This document shows, piece by piece, positions 27,598 through 36,471 of a stretch of DNA of 64,000 bases. Location: assembly GCA_022790855.1 (NCBI GenBank), contig JAAVYA010000037.1, positions 84,999-148,998 on the forward strand. Reading direction: 5' to 3'. A program made the translations under genes and the position numbers. Under the pieces are notes generated by a model. The model had not been told where the DNA came from. It ran no database searches and saw nothing but the letters and a program-made list of their open reading frames with translations. The stretch comes from Lachnospiraceae bacterium. GTDB lineage: Bacteria > Bacillota > Clostridia > Lachnospirales > Lachnospiraceae. The first letter of the stretch is position 1, and each line of letters starts with the position of its first letter.

Positions 27598-29715
27598 ATG
27601 GCTGAAGAATATAATACGGACGGTATGCTGGACATTTTCCTATACGAAAGTGAACAGCTATTGGAAAATCTCCAGGATATTGTACTGGCTAATAAGGATG
27701 AAGAATGCTTTGATGAAGCGGCGATCAATGAAATATTCCGTGTTATGCATACCATAAAAGGGTCTGCAGGGATTATGATGTTTGAGAATATTTCCAAGGT
27801 GGCCCATAAGCTGGAGGATGTATTTTATTATTTGAGGGAATCGCATCCGAAGAATGTTCCCCATCTTGAGTTGGTGGATCATGTGCTGAATGTGTCCGAC
27901 TTTATTCAGGGAGAACTGGAGAAGATCAAAGAGGGAGACAACCCGGATGCGGATCCGGAGAAGATTTTAAGTGAGCTGGAGGAGTTTCTGGACAGGTTAA
28001 AAAGCGGAATTGTTAAGAAGGGCAAGGAGCTGCCGCCGGAGAATACTTATGTGGAACCCAGCCAGTTCTATATTGCCCCCACAGGTTCCGACGGGAAATA
28101 TTATAAGATTGCCGTATACTATGAGCCGGGGCTTGAAATGAGCAATATTCGTGCATATACGGCCGTATATGCGTTGAAGGAGATTGCGGAGGATCTGAAA
28201 TATATCCCCGAGGATATTATCTCGAATGAGAACAGCGGCGATGAGATTTTAAATGACGGGTTTCATATGCTGATTAAAACTCAGGGGGATATTGACGCGA
28301 TCCGGGAGATCATAGAAAAAGGCACAGGTGTGGCACAGATTGATATCTATGAATCTTCTGTGAAGGAATTTACTTTAGGATTCAGAGACGATATCCAGGA
28401 GACGGATGTTGTAGGCATGGATGACGGGGATGAAAAGCAGAAAGACGGAACTGGGAAAGACAGCAAAGAACCTACCCCCGGAGATTATGTCATCAAATCC
28501 AAAGAGCCTGGCAAGGGAAAGAAGCTTGCCAAACAACAGTCCAAGAATCAGGTAAAGCAAAGCTTTATCAGTGTAAATATTGGAAAGATGGATTCCTTGA
28601 TGGATTTGATCGGAGAATTGGTTATTGCAGAAGCGGTAGTTTTGCAAAATCCCGACTTGAAAGTACCAGGGCTGGATTTGAGCAATTTCCAGAAAGCTTC
28701 CGCACAGTTATCAAAGATTACTTCGGAACTTCAGGATGTTATCATGGCCATGCGGATGATGCCGCTGACCAATACCTTCCAGAAGATGAACCGTATTGTG
28801 TTTGATGTGTCCAGAAAATTAGGAAAAGATATTGAACTGGAAGTCATCGGAGAGCATACGGAAGTAGATAAGAATATCATTGAACATATTTCGGATCCAT
28901 TGATGCATTTGATCCGTAATTCCTTAGATCATGGGATCGAATCTAAGGAAGAGCGTCTGGCTGCAGGCAAGAGCGCTAAGGGTAAGATCACTCTGGAAGC
29001 CAAGAATGAAGGCGGTAAAGTTTATATCAGCGTCCGGGATGATGGCAAAGGATTGAACCGTGAGGCTATTTTAAAGAAAGCAAAGGCTAACGGACTATTA
29101 GGGAAACGGAATCCGGATGAACTGAGTGATAAGGAAGTATACCAGTTTATTACACAGCCGGGATTCTCTACTAAGGAGAAAGTAACAGAGCTGTCCGGCC
29201 GTGGCGTGGGTATGGATGTAGTTGTTAAGAATATCCAGGCAATCGGAGGGAAGCTGGAGATAGACAGTACGCCGGGCGAAGGTTCTGAAATGAGCCTGAA
29301 GATTCCGCTGACACTGGCTATTATAGACGGTATCGTAATGGAGGTAGGAGAGACTACCTTTGTAGTAGAGATTGGAGCAGTTCAGGAATTTATCAGCGTT
29401 ACCCGAGATATGGTGATACGAGAGCCGGATGGAGATGAATACATCAATATCAGGGGTGAATATTATCCCTTTATTAAATTATGTGACCGATACCATATTC
29501 AGGAAAGAAGCAGTTCTCTGGAAGAGGGGATTGCAGCGGTATTAGAATATGAAGGCAAAACAATTTGCGCCTTTGTAGATAAGCTGGTATCAGAACAGGA
29601 GATTGTGGTAAAACCGATTCCGCCGTATCTGAAAAAAATCAGCGGCATATCAGGATGTACGCAGCTGGGTGATGGAAGTATTGCTTTAATCCTGGATATT
29701 GCGGGCATTATATAA
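27598..29715 (+). CDS. cheA: CheA, chemotaxis histidine kinase
   Basis: A 705-residue kinase with P1 HPt domain (FRVMHTIKGSAGIMMF, His51), a middle region (about 155-290) in the P2 position, and dimerisation P3 (from about 320, NIGKMDSLMDLIGELV). P4 ATPase follows (N box LIRNSLDHGIE, G1 VRDDGKGL, G2 GRGVGMDVV), then the CheW-like P5 (about 565-700, VEIGAVQEFISV). It phosphorylates itself in receptor arrays and passes phosphate to CheY and CheB. It sits 22 nt after the CheY-like gene and 15 nt before cheW, with its own SD (AAAGAGGAGAAT). Confidence 0.97.
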   Translation: MAEEYNTDGMLDIFLYESEQLLENLQDIVLANKDEECFDEAAINEIFRVMHTIKGSAGIMMFENISKVAHKLEDVFYYLRESHPKNVPHLELVDHVLNVSDFIQGELEKIKEGDNPDADPEKILSELEEFLDRLKSGIVKKGKELPPENTYVEPSQFYIAPTGSDGKYYKIAVYYEPGLEMSNIRAYTAVYALKEIAEDLKYIPEDIISNENSGDEILNDGFHMLIKTQGDIDAIREIIEKGTGVAQIDIYESSVKEFTLGFRDDIQETDVVGMDDGDEKQKDGTGKDSKEPTPGDYVIKSKEPGKGKKLAKQQSKNQVKQSFISVNIGKMDSLMDLIGELVIAEAVVLQNPDLKVPGLDLSNFQKASAQLSKITSELQDVIMAMRMMPLTNTFQKMNRIVFDVSRKLGKDIELEVIGEHTEVDKNIIEHISDPLMHLIRNSLDHGIESKEERLAAGKSAKGKITLEAKNEGGKVYISVRDDGKGLNREAILKKAKANGLLGKRNPDELSDKEVYQFITQPGFSTKEKVTELSGRGVGMDVVVKNIQAIGGKLEIDSTPGEGSEMSLKIPLTLAIIDGIVMEVGETTFVVEIGAVQEFISVTRDMVIREPDGDEYINIRGEYYPFIKLCDRYHIQERSSSLEEGIAAVLEYEGKTICAFVDKLVSEQEIVVKPIPPYLKKISGISGCTQLGDGSIALILDIAGII

Positions 29716-29730
29716 GGAAAGGAGAGGCCG

Positions 29731-30264
29731 ATGGTAGACGAGTTGCAATTAGACGAGGTCTTGGAGGAGGAAGAAGACACTCAAAAAGATATGTACATGA
29801 CCTTTAAGTCGGGAGATGAATATTTCGGCATTTCCATCAGCTATGTGAACGAAATAATTGGAATGTCATCCATTACCCAGGTTCCGGAAGCCGAGGATTA
29901 TGTCAGAGGCCTGATTAACCTTAGAGGAAAGATTATACCGATTATTGACGTCAGGGTACGCTTTCGCCAGGAAGCTTTGCCTTATACGGACAGAACCTGC
30001 ATTATCGTTATCAATGTAAAGGATACGGTAGTGGGACTGATCGTAGAAAAAGTAGATGAAGTCATTAAAATTGATAAAAGCAATGTGATACCTCCGCCAT
30101 CGTTGAATCAGCATGGAGGCGGCAGTAACAAATATGTCTGCGGGCTGGCGAAAGCAGAGAACGGCGTAAAGCTGCTGCTTAGTCCGGAGCGGCTGATTCA
30201 GGATGAAGATTTTTCCGCGTTTGCTGAAGGAGAAGACGCAGAAGGCGAGGAAGAGAAAGAGTAG
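29731..30264 (+). CDS. cheW: CheW, chemotaxis coupling protein
   Basis: A 177-residue protein with one CheW SH3-like double barrel (YMTFKSGDEYFGISISYVNE ... VRGLINLRGKIIPIIDVRVRF). Acidic extensions flank it at both ends (ELQLDEVLEEEEDTQKD and a Glu-rich tail). CheW links CheA P5 to the receptor tips. The SD AAAGGAGAGG precedes it and the next gene begins 15 nt downstream. The acidic tails are longer than in typical CheW, which is about 150 residues. Confidence 0.96.
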   Translation: MVDELQLDEVLEEEEDTQKDMYMTFKSGDEYFGISISYVNEIIGMSSITQVPEAEDYVRGLINLRGKIIPIIDVRVRFRQEALPYTDRTCIIVINVKDTVVGLIVEKVDEVIKIDKSNVIPPPSLNQHGGGSNKYVCGLAKAENGVKLLLSPERLIQDEDFSAFAEGEDAEGEEEKE

Positions 30265-30279
30265 GAGGCGACATGCATC

Positions 30280-31569
30280 ATGAACATAAATAAATCAATT
30301 CGCATGAAGTTGATGGGCGGATTTTCTGTGGTTTTGGTATTATTGGCGTTTATCTGTTTTGCTGGCGTATCTTCTATGATGCGGATGTCAAGTGGAGACG
30401 TTACCGTTGAATATATGAAAAAGGCTGAAATTGCTGTGATAATATTGACGGTAATTGGTATTATGATTGGATTATTTGTGGAGATCCAAGTGATCAGGGA
30501 CATCAGAAGACCTATTCAGGTTCTTACGACAGCGGCAGAAAAGTTGACATATGGCGATATAGAGATTGACTTGCACAAGTATGCAGATAACGAGCTTGGG
30601 GAATTGACGGATGACTTTCGGAAATTGGTTGATAATGTCAATTATCAGGCAGAAGTTGCCGGAAAGATTGCAGAAGGAAACCTTGATTTTGAGGTGAATG
30701 TAAAAAGTGATCGGGATGTTCTGGGAAATGCTTTTGCTAAAATCGTAAGAGAGCAGAATACCATGCTTTTCAATATCCGGGAGTCAGCCGACCAGGTGGC
30801 GTTAGGAGCCGATCAGGTATCGGGTGCAAGCCAGTCATTGGCGCAAGGAGCTACGGACCAGGCAAGTGCGATTCAGCAGGTGACAGCTTCCATTAATGAG
30901 ATTGCCGAGAGTACCAGAGGAAATGCGGAAAAGGCTAAATCCGCCAATACGATGGTAAATGATGTGAAGCAGCAGGCAGAGCAGGGTAACCAGCAGATGA
31001 AGGAAATGATCGTGGCTATGGAGCAGATTAACGAAGCTTCTGAAGGCATTTCCAAGATTATTAAGGTGATTGACGATATTGCATTCCAGACCAATATTCT
31101 GGCTTTAAATGCATCGGTAGAAGCTGCCCGTGCAGGCATTCATGGAAAAGGGTTCGCCGTAGTGGCAGATGAAGTGCGGAGTTTGGCAGGAAAGAGCGCT
31201 CAGGCAGCCAGTGAGACGGCAGAGATGATAGAGGATTCGGTCCATAAGGTAGAACAAGGTGTGAAGCTGGCAGAAGAGACAGCCAAGGCTTTGGATGAGA
31301 TTATGGCCAATATTGATGAGAGCGTTTCCGTAATGAACAGCATTGCAGAAGTCGCAGCGGATCAGGCAACAGCAGTGACACAGATTGACCAGGCGATCGG
31401 CCAGGTATCCCAGGTGGTGCAGACGAATTCTGCTACCAGCCAGGAATGTGCAGCGGCCAGTGAACAGTTACTGAATCAGGCTACCATGCTGAAAGATATT
31501 ATGAGTAGGTTCAGGCTGGCCAGCCGTGGAAATTACAGGGCGGATTCCGATTTGGAAATACGTTTATAA
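30280..31569 (+). CDS. Methyl-accepting chemotaxis protein with almost no extracellular domain
   Basis: A 429-residue receptor. TM1 (about 12-33) and TM2 (about 50-70, IAVIILTVIGIMIGLFVEIQ) are separated by only about 15-18 residues, leaving no room for an extracellular ligand-binding domain. A HAMP domain (IRRPIQVLTTAAEKLTYGDI) and a full signalling bundle follow with [18 protein letters not shown] and [18 protein letters not shown]. Input must come from the membrane, the cytoplasm or partner proteins. It is the last gene of the che operon. The ORF keeps a glutamine/glutamate-rich methylation region, so CheB is likely to act on it. Confidence 0.93.
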   Translation: MNINKSIRMKLMGGFSVVLVLLAFICFAGVSSMMRMSSGDVTVEYMKKAEIAVIILTVIGIMIGLFVEIQVIRDIRRPIQVLTTAAEKLTYGDIEIDLHKYADNELGELTDDFRKLVDNVNYQAEVAGKIAEGNLDFEVNVKSDRDVLGNAFAKIVREQNTMLFNIRESADQVALGADQVSGASQSLAQGATDQASAIQQVTASINEIAESTRGNAEKAKSANTMVNDVKQQAEQGNQQMKEMIVAMEQINEASEGISKIIKVIDDIAFQTNILALNASVEAARAGIHGKGFAVVADEVRSLAGKSAQAASETAEMIEDSVHKVEQGVKLAEETAKALDEIMANIDESVSVMNSIAEVAADQATAVTQIDQAIGQVSQVVQTNSATSQECAAASEQLLNQATMLKDIMSRFRLASRGNYRADSDLEIRL

Positions 31570-31644
31570 GAGAGGAGGCAAAAGACTTTGCGAAAGCAGG
31601 GTCTTTTTCTCTGTATGAGATGGAATCGGAACCAAGGAGGAGAA

Positions 31645-32976
31645 ATGTTAAAACGACTGAGCAGAACTCAGACCATAGCATTGGGATTTTTTATCATTAT
31701 ATGTATCGGAACATTGCTTTTAATGCTTCCCATCGCTTCCAGAAGCGGAACCATAACAAACCTTCATGATGCATTATTTACAGCTACCAGCGCCACTTGC
31801 GTGACAGGACTTGTGGTGGTGGATACTTACCAACATTGGAGTCTGTTTGGACAAATCGTGATTTTGTGCTTGATTCAAATTGGCGGATTGGGATTTATAA
31901 CCATAGGAATGTTTTTTTCTATTTTTTTAAGGCGTAAGATTGGCTTAAAGGAAAGAAACTTGATTCAAGAGAGCTTAAACGGACTTCAACTGAAAGGGGT
32001 AGTGCGCCTGGTAAAAAATATTGTGCCATGGACATTTTTCTTTGAAGGGGTGGGAGCGTTGATTTTAATGCTGCGTTTTCTGCCGAAGATGGGATTTTTG
32101 GATGCTCTGTGGTATGGAATTTTCCATTCCGTGTCGGCGTTCTGTAACGGCGGCTTTGACTTGATGGGAAGATATGAAGAGTATGCTTCTCTGGTATTTT
32201 ATTATGATGACATTGTAGTAAATCTTGTGATCATGAGTTTGATCATCATTGGAGGAATTGGCTTTATTGTATGGGATGACGTTTCCCGGCATAAGCTTCA
32301 TGTAAAAAGATATTTGCTTCATACAAAAATTGTATTGGCTACAACAGCAGTTCTTATTATTGGAGGAGCAGTTCTATTTTTCCTTTTTGAACGGGAGAAT
32401 TTGCTGGCTGATATGAGTACGCAGGGGCAGGTGCTTTCCTCTTTGTTTGGTTCCGTAACGGCCAGGACGGCGGGATTTAATACGACGGATACGGGAGCAT
32501 ATACCCAGGCAACCCGTTTGCTGATGGTGGCGCTGATGTTTATCGGAGGGAGTCCCGGTTCCACGGCAGGGGGGATTAAGACTACCACCACCGTTGTGCT
32601 TCTGCTGATCGTGATATCTAATCTTCGCAGCAGACCAGAACTGAATATTTTTGGCAGACGTTTGGATGAGGATGAAGTAAAAAAAGCCAGTACTGTTTTT
32701 TTGATCAACCTGTTTTTGGCGGTTGTCAGTGTAACGGCTATTTGCGCTATGCAGCCGTTTGCTATGGATGATGTTTTATTTGAGGTGGGATCTGCGATCG
32801 GAACGGTGGGGATGACCACAGGGATTACGCGGGATCTTACGCTGGCTTCCAGATATATTATTATCATGTTGATGTATTGCGGACGGATTGGAAGTATGTC
32901 TTTTGCGCTTTCCTTTTTGGAACGGAAGAAGCAGGCGGCAATTAAGCTTCCCAAAGAACGCATCACGATTGGATAG
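31645..32976 (+). CDS. ktrB: KtrB, potassium uptake transporter membrane subunit
   Basis: A 443-residue TrkH/KtrB-family channel-like protein with four M1-P-M2 repeats. The pore-loop glycines are visible in TATSATCVTGLV, SVSAFCNGGFD, SVTARTAGFNTTD and GTVGMTTGI. It imports K+ with Na+ in complex with the cytosolic KtrA ring. An open frame starts at 31588, but AAGGAGG (31634-31640) marks ATG 31645 (MLKRLSRTQ). It is 9 nt from ktrA and 75 nt after the che operon, in the same direction. Confidence 0.95.
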   Translation: MLKRLSRTQTIALGFFIIICIGTLLLMLPIASRSGTITNLHDALFTATSATCVTGLVVVDTYQHWSLFGQIVILCLIQIGGLGFITIGMFFSIFLRRKIGLKERNLIQESLNGLQLKGVVRLVKNIVPWTFFFEGVGALILMLRFLPKMGFLDALWYGIFHSVSAFCNGGFDLMGRYEEYASLVFYYDDIVVNLVIMSLIIIGGIGFIVWDDVSRHKLHVKRYLLHTKIVLATTAVLIIGGAVLFFLFERENLLADMSTQGQVLSSLFGSVTARTAGFNTTDTGAYTQATRLLMVALMFIGGSPGSTAGGIKTTTTVVLLLIVISNLRSRPELNIFGRRLDEDEVKKASTVFLINLFLAVVSVTAICAMQPFAMDDVLFEVGSAIGTVGMTTGITRDLTLASRYIIIMLMYCGRIGSMSFALSFLERKKQAAIKLPKERITIG

Positions 32977-32985
32977 GAGAAAAGG

Positions 32986-33633
32986 ATGAAATCGATTTTA
33001 ATTATAGGGATGGGACGGTTTGGACAGCATTTGTGCAGGAATTTGCTGAGACTGGGAAATGAAGTAATGATTGTGGACCAGAAAGAAGAGACGCTGGAAG
33101 AACTATTTCCTTTGGCTACCAGCGCAAAAATTGGAGACTGTACCAAAGTGGAGGTATTGAAAAGCTTTGGGGTTGGGAATTTTGATGTGTGCGTGGTATG
33201 TATTGGCACGAATTTTCAAAGCAGCCTTGAGATTACCAGCCTGTTAAAAGAGCTTGGGGCAAAGCGGGTCATCAGCAAAGCGGCCAGGGACGTCCATGCG
33301 AAGTTTTTACTGCGCAACGGCGCCGATGAAGTAATTTATCCGGAGCGTGATATTGCGGAACGGCTGGCAGTGCGGGTAACGGCAAATCATGTTTTTGACT
33401 ATATTGAGATGGGGGATTATGGGATCTACGAGATTCCCACATTAAAAGAATGGCAGGGCCGTACCATTAAAGAAGTGAATTTCCGGGTGAAATATCATGT
33501 GAGTATCCTTGGCATTAAAAGAAATGGGGATACGGATTTGCTGCCGGCGCCGGACTATATGTTCCGAGAAGGAGAGCATTTGATGGTAATTGGGAAAAAG
33601 CAGGACGTAGAATTTATTTTAAAGCATCTGTAA
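32986..33633 (+). CDS. ktrA: KtrA, potassium uptake regulatory RCK subunit
   Basis: A 215-residue protein with an RCK_N Rossmann domain (ILIIGMGRFGQHL nucleotide loop, VMIVDQKEE) and an RCK_C domain (about 135-215, ending in FREGEHLMVIGKKQDVEFI). KtrA rings bind ATP/ADP, and the C-domain binds c-di-AMP in Firmicutes, gating the KtrB channel. Length and order ktrB-ktrA fit the family. Confidence 0.95.
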   Translation: MKSILIIGMGRFGQHLCRNLLRLGNEVMIVDQKEETLEELFPLATSAKIGDCTKVEVLKSFGVGNFDVCVVCIGTNFQSSLEITSLLKELGAKRVISKAARDVHAKFLLRNGADEVIYPERDIAERLAVRVTANHVFDYIEMGDYGIYEIPTLKEWQGRTIKEVNFRVKYHVSILGIKRNGDTDLLPAPDYMFREGEHLMVIGKKQDVEFILKHL

Positions 33634-33649
33634 AAGAAGGGACTTAGAT

Positions 33650-34177
33650 ATGTTACTGCAGTTTTTATTGGAAATGGATGGAAAGATTTTACTTTTTATC
33701 CAGGATTATTTGAGAGTCGGATGGCTGACACAGGCAATGAAATTTATTACCTCCCTGGGAGACCGGGGAATGATATGGATTGTCCTGGCCGCCATACTGC
33801 TTTGCATGAAGCAGTACCGGAAGACCGGTACGGCAATGGCGGTGGCTTTATTGATCGGTTTTCTGGCTACGAATTTGATATTAAAAAATCTGGTGCTTCG
33901 GGTGCGTCCTTACGACGCTGTCATGGGGCTGCATGCGCTCATCGGTCCCTTGGGGGACAGCTCTTTTCCGTCAGGGCATACCACCAGCGCCATAGCCGCA
34001 AGCTTTGTCATGCTGAAAGGGACGCCCCGTTATCTTGGAATCTCAGCGTTTGTATTGGCCATTTTGATTGCATTCAGCAGGTTGTATCTGGGAGTGCATT
34101 ATCCTACCGATGTTCTGGTAGGAGCATTCATTGGGCTGTTCGCAGCTTTTTGTGGGAAATATGTAGTAAAAGCATAG
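33650..34177 (+). CDS. PAP2-family membrane phosphatase
   Basis: A 175-residue integral membrane protein with the three acid-phosphatase motifs: KNLVLRVRP, the central PSGHTTS, and SRLYLGVHYPTDV. Candidate substrates are undecaprenyl pyrophosphate or phosphatidic acid/phosphatidylglycerol phosphate; the sequence does not decide between them. It is 16 nt after ktrA, so probably co-transcribed. Confidence 0.92.
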   Translation: MLLQFLLEMDGKILLFIQDYLRVGWLTQAMKFITSLGDRGMIWIVLAAILLCMKQYRKTGTAMAVALLIGFLATNLILKNLVLRVRPYDAVMGLHALIGPLGDSSFPSGHTTSAIAASFVMLKGTPRYLGISAFVLAILIAFSRLYLGVHYPTDVLVGAFIGLFAAFCGKYVVKA

Positions 34178-34259
34178 AAAAAATTTGCTTGGCGACAGAT
34201 ACATAAATCGTATGAGAGAGAAACGTATCAGTAAAAGACATCAATAAGGAGGAATCGGT

Positions 34260-34859
34260 ATGCCCCAGGGAAATCCAAAAAGCGGAGAGCTTTATCGTCA
34301 TTTTAAACAGAATTTATATCAAGTAGTTACTACGGCAAAGCATACGGAAACCGGGGAAATTCTGGTGATTTATCAGGCCTTATACGGAGATTTCGGCGTG
34401 TATGCCAGACCGTTGTCCATGTTTATCAGTGAAGTGGACCGGAAGAAATATCCAAAGGCGGGCCAGCGCTATCGGTTTATGTTGCTGGAAGAGAACGCAA
34501 GGGAGATTAGAGGAGAAACCAATACTGGGAGGATAAGCCTTGTATCTGGGCATAGCAGTTCCGGGGAAGAGGTACAGGAAACCGCTTCCATTATGCAGGA
34601 AGAAATGCCTGAGAATAGAAGAGCTGCCGCTGCCAAAAAGGATGTAACAGAGCTGCTGATGGAGTTTTACGACGCAGACACCAATAGCCAACGGTACGAT
34701 ATCCTGTTGGCTATGCAGAAAGATATTACTGACATTATGATTGACAATATGGCGGTGGTATTGGACGTTGTGATTCCCGAAGGGGACTTGTACGGGCGGT
34801 TTGAGGAATTAAAACGTTGCCTTAGTACACGCCAGAAATACGAGCTGCCCAGGCTGTAA
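34260..34859 (+). CDS. DUF1653 domain protein
   Basis: A 199-residue soluble protein. Residues 1-75 match DUF1653 (GELYRHFKQNLYQVVTTAKH, then ILVIYQALYGDFGVYARPLS, FISEVD), a small beta domain found alone or fused in many Firmicutes. A poorly conserved linker (about 80-125) precedes a helical C-terminal region (VTELLMEFYDADTNSQRYDI). No catalytic motif was identified. The SD AAGGAGGAATCG precedes ATG 34260. Confidence 0.8.
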   Translation: MPQGNPKSGELYRHFKQNLYQVVTTAKHTETGEILVIYQALYGDFGVYARPLSMFISEVDRKKYPKAGQRYRFMLLEENAREIRGETNTGRISLVSGHSSSGEEVQETASIMQEEMPENRRAAAAKKDVTELLMEFYDADTNSQRYDILLAMQKDITDIMIDNMAVVLDVVIPEGDLYGRFEELKRCLSTRQKYELPRL

Positions 34860-34871
34860 GCAGATCAGTTT

Positions 34872-35318
34872 TTACTTGCTTAAAGATAGGGCGCTGTTAT
34901 GGTATGCTCCTTGGAAGGTGACATCTTCCCCAAACCATTCCGGGGGCTGGAATGCTTCTGCTTCTTCCCTTGAAGGGAATTCCACTTCTGCGAGCATTAA
35001 AGGCGCTAGTTCGCCCTGGAAGATGTCCAGCTCAATGGTAAGAGAATCCTGGAACGGGATACAGTATCTTAGTTTGGAGATTAGCCGCCCGTCCGTTTTC
35101 TGGCGGAGGTGACGGTAGGCGTCTTCTGTCAGTGGAAGATTATATTCCTCACGGACCATCAGGCCGTTGGATTTGTATGTGAGATAATATTCCTGATCCT
35201 GTTTCCGGATGCGTACCACCGGATTGGTGCACAGATAACCCTGTTCTATCTGATGGAAGGGATAAGAGGTATAATTCCTGGGTGGGGTTGTGACGAGATA
35301 TTTACGTTCAATTTCCAT
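34872..35318 (-). CDS. CYTH domain protein (triphosphate tunnel metalloenzyme)
   Basis: A 148-residue CYTH-family protein with the N-terminal EIERKYLV (ExExK) motif and alternating charged strands of the triphosphate tunnel (VVRIRKQ, YYLTYKS, SKLRYCIPF, TIELDIFQG, LAEVEF). Bacterial relatives hydrolyse inorganic triphosphate or similar substrates. An open frame extends to 35453, but AGGAGAAAGCTT before ATG 35318 and the family start decide. It converges with the DUF1653 gene; only 12 nt separate their ends. Confidence 0.88.
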   Translation of the reverse strand: MEIERKYLVTTPPRNYTSYPFHQIEQGYLCTNPVVRIRKQDQEYYLTYKSNGLMVREEYNLPLTEDAYRHLRQKTDGRLISKLRYCIPFQDSLTIELDIFQGELAPLMLAEVEFPSREEAEAFQPPEWFGEDVTFQGAYHNSALSLSK

Positions 35319-35383
35319 AAGCTTTCTCCTATTAATTGGATTTTCCCATAGTCTATCACAGACGCATTTTGGATGCAACCAGC

Positions 35384-35420
35384 AAAAAAGAGAGGCTGCC
35401 AAAGGCTGTCTCCCTTTTTT
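35384..35420 (-). terminator. Terminator after the SASP gene
   Basis: On the minus strand an imperfect stem (GGGAGACAGCC against GGCAGCCTCTC) is followed by TTTTTTG. It ends the sasp unit before the CYTH gene. Confidence 0.7.
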
Positions 35421-35487
35421 GCTGTAAACACTCCCTGTATACAAAGTGGACAAGGAATGTCTGGTGGTTTCTTTTTTCAGTAAATAA

Positions 35488-35709
35488 TTACTGCATTCCG
35501 CCTGACATCTGCTGTTCCTGCTTCATGATCATCTTTTTAACCATTTCGCCGCCGATGGAACCAGCCTGAGCAGATGTCAAGTCCCCGTTATAACCGTCCT
35601 TCAAAGGTACTCCTATTTCGGAAGCAACTTCCTGTTTGAAGCGCTTCATAGCTTCCTTTGCTTCTGGCACTGCCATTCTGTTTGTGTTAGAACCGGAATT
35701 GTTAGACAT
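35488..35709 (-). CDS. Alpha/beta-type small acid-soluble spore protein
   Basis: A 73-residue SASP that coats spore DNA and protects it from UV and heat. It has FKQEVASEIGVPL, including the GPR protease recognition site around EIG, and DLTSAQAGSIGGEMVKKMI, the classical conserved block. GGAGGTGAATCG lies before ATG 35709; an upstream in-frame start at 35724 has no SD. Expression is expected in the forespore under SigG. I did not find a convincing SigG promoter by eye. Confidence 0.95.
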   Translation of the reverse strand: MSNNSGSNTNRMAVPEAKEAMKRFKQEVASEIGVPLKDGYNGDLTSAQAGSIGGEMVKKMIMKQEQQMSGGMQ

Positions 35710-35847
35710 TCGATTCACCTCCAAATCAATACGTTTTCTTTTTCAAGATAAGTAGCACTTACCTTGGTCTTATTATTTACAAGGGAAAAAAATATATGTT
35801 GGTAATTTTTGCAAATTCGAGAATTAAAATCTTGAACCAGGGCGCAC

Positions 35848-35876
35848 TTTACAAAAAATAAGCTTCGTGCTACAAT
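35848..35876 (+). promoter_or_regulatory. SigA-type promoter of the DJ-1/aroA/larE unit
   Basis: TTTACA (35848-35853) and TACAAT (35871-35876) with a 17-bp spacer, 38 nt upstream of the ATG at 35915. Confidence 0.75.
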
Positions 35877-35914
35877 TTTAAAAACATAAGCAAGTCAAGA
35901 TATAGGAGGTTTCT

Positions 35915-36469
35915 ATGAAAAAAATAGCGGTATTTCTGGCGGAAGGATTGGAAGAAATAGAAGGCTTGACCGTAGTTGACGTATTGCGGCGGGCCGGAAT
36001 AGAAGTGATAACCGTGTCTGTTTCCGAAAAAAAAGAAGTGACAGGTTCTCATAATATTACGATTTTGGCGGAGGCACTTTTTACGGAAATGGATTATTCT
36101 GGCTTAGACGGTGTTGTGCTTCCGGGAGGAATGCCGGGAACCACCAATTTGATGCACCATGAAGGGGTGCGGCAGGTGATCCGGGAATTTGCCAGCCAGA
36201 AAAAACTGGTATCTGCCATATGTGCTGCTCCCAGCGTTCTGGGACAGGCTGGAGTGTTAAAAGGCAAGCGGGCTACTTGCTATCCTGGCTTTGAGGAACA
36301 ATTGACTGGCGCCGAATGCTGCAAAGAGCAGGTAGTCAGAGACGGCAATATGATCACCAGCCGGGGAATGGGGACCGCAATTCCGTTTGCCCTGGCGCTG
36401 ACGGCGTATTTTTTAGGGCAGGAAAAAGCGGATGAAATCAAAGATTCCATCCTTTATGAGGGAAAGTAA
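35915..36469 (+). CDS. DJ-1/PfpI family protein
   Basis: A 184-residue protein with the DJ-1 fold: an early acidic residue in FLAEGLEEIEGL, the nucleophile-elbow cysteine in VSAICAAPSVLGQAG, and LPGGMPGTTNL. Family members act as deglycases, chaperones or amidases; the natural substrate is not predictable. Its stop is 2 nt before aroA and all three genes (DJ-1, aroA, larE) are tightly packed. SD TATAGGAGGTTTCT. Confidence 0.93.
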   Translation: MKKIAVFLAEGLEEIEGLTVVDVLRRAGIEVITVSVSEKKEVTGSHNITILAEALFTEMDYSGLDGVVLPGGMPGTTNLMHHEGVRQVIREFASQKKLVSAICAAPSVLGQAGVLKGKRATCYPGFEEQLTGAECCKEQVVRDGNMITSRGMGTAIPFALALTAYFLGQEKADEIKDSILYEGK

Positions 36470-36471
36470 GG

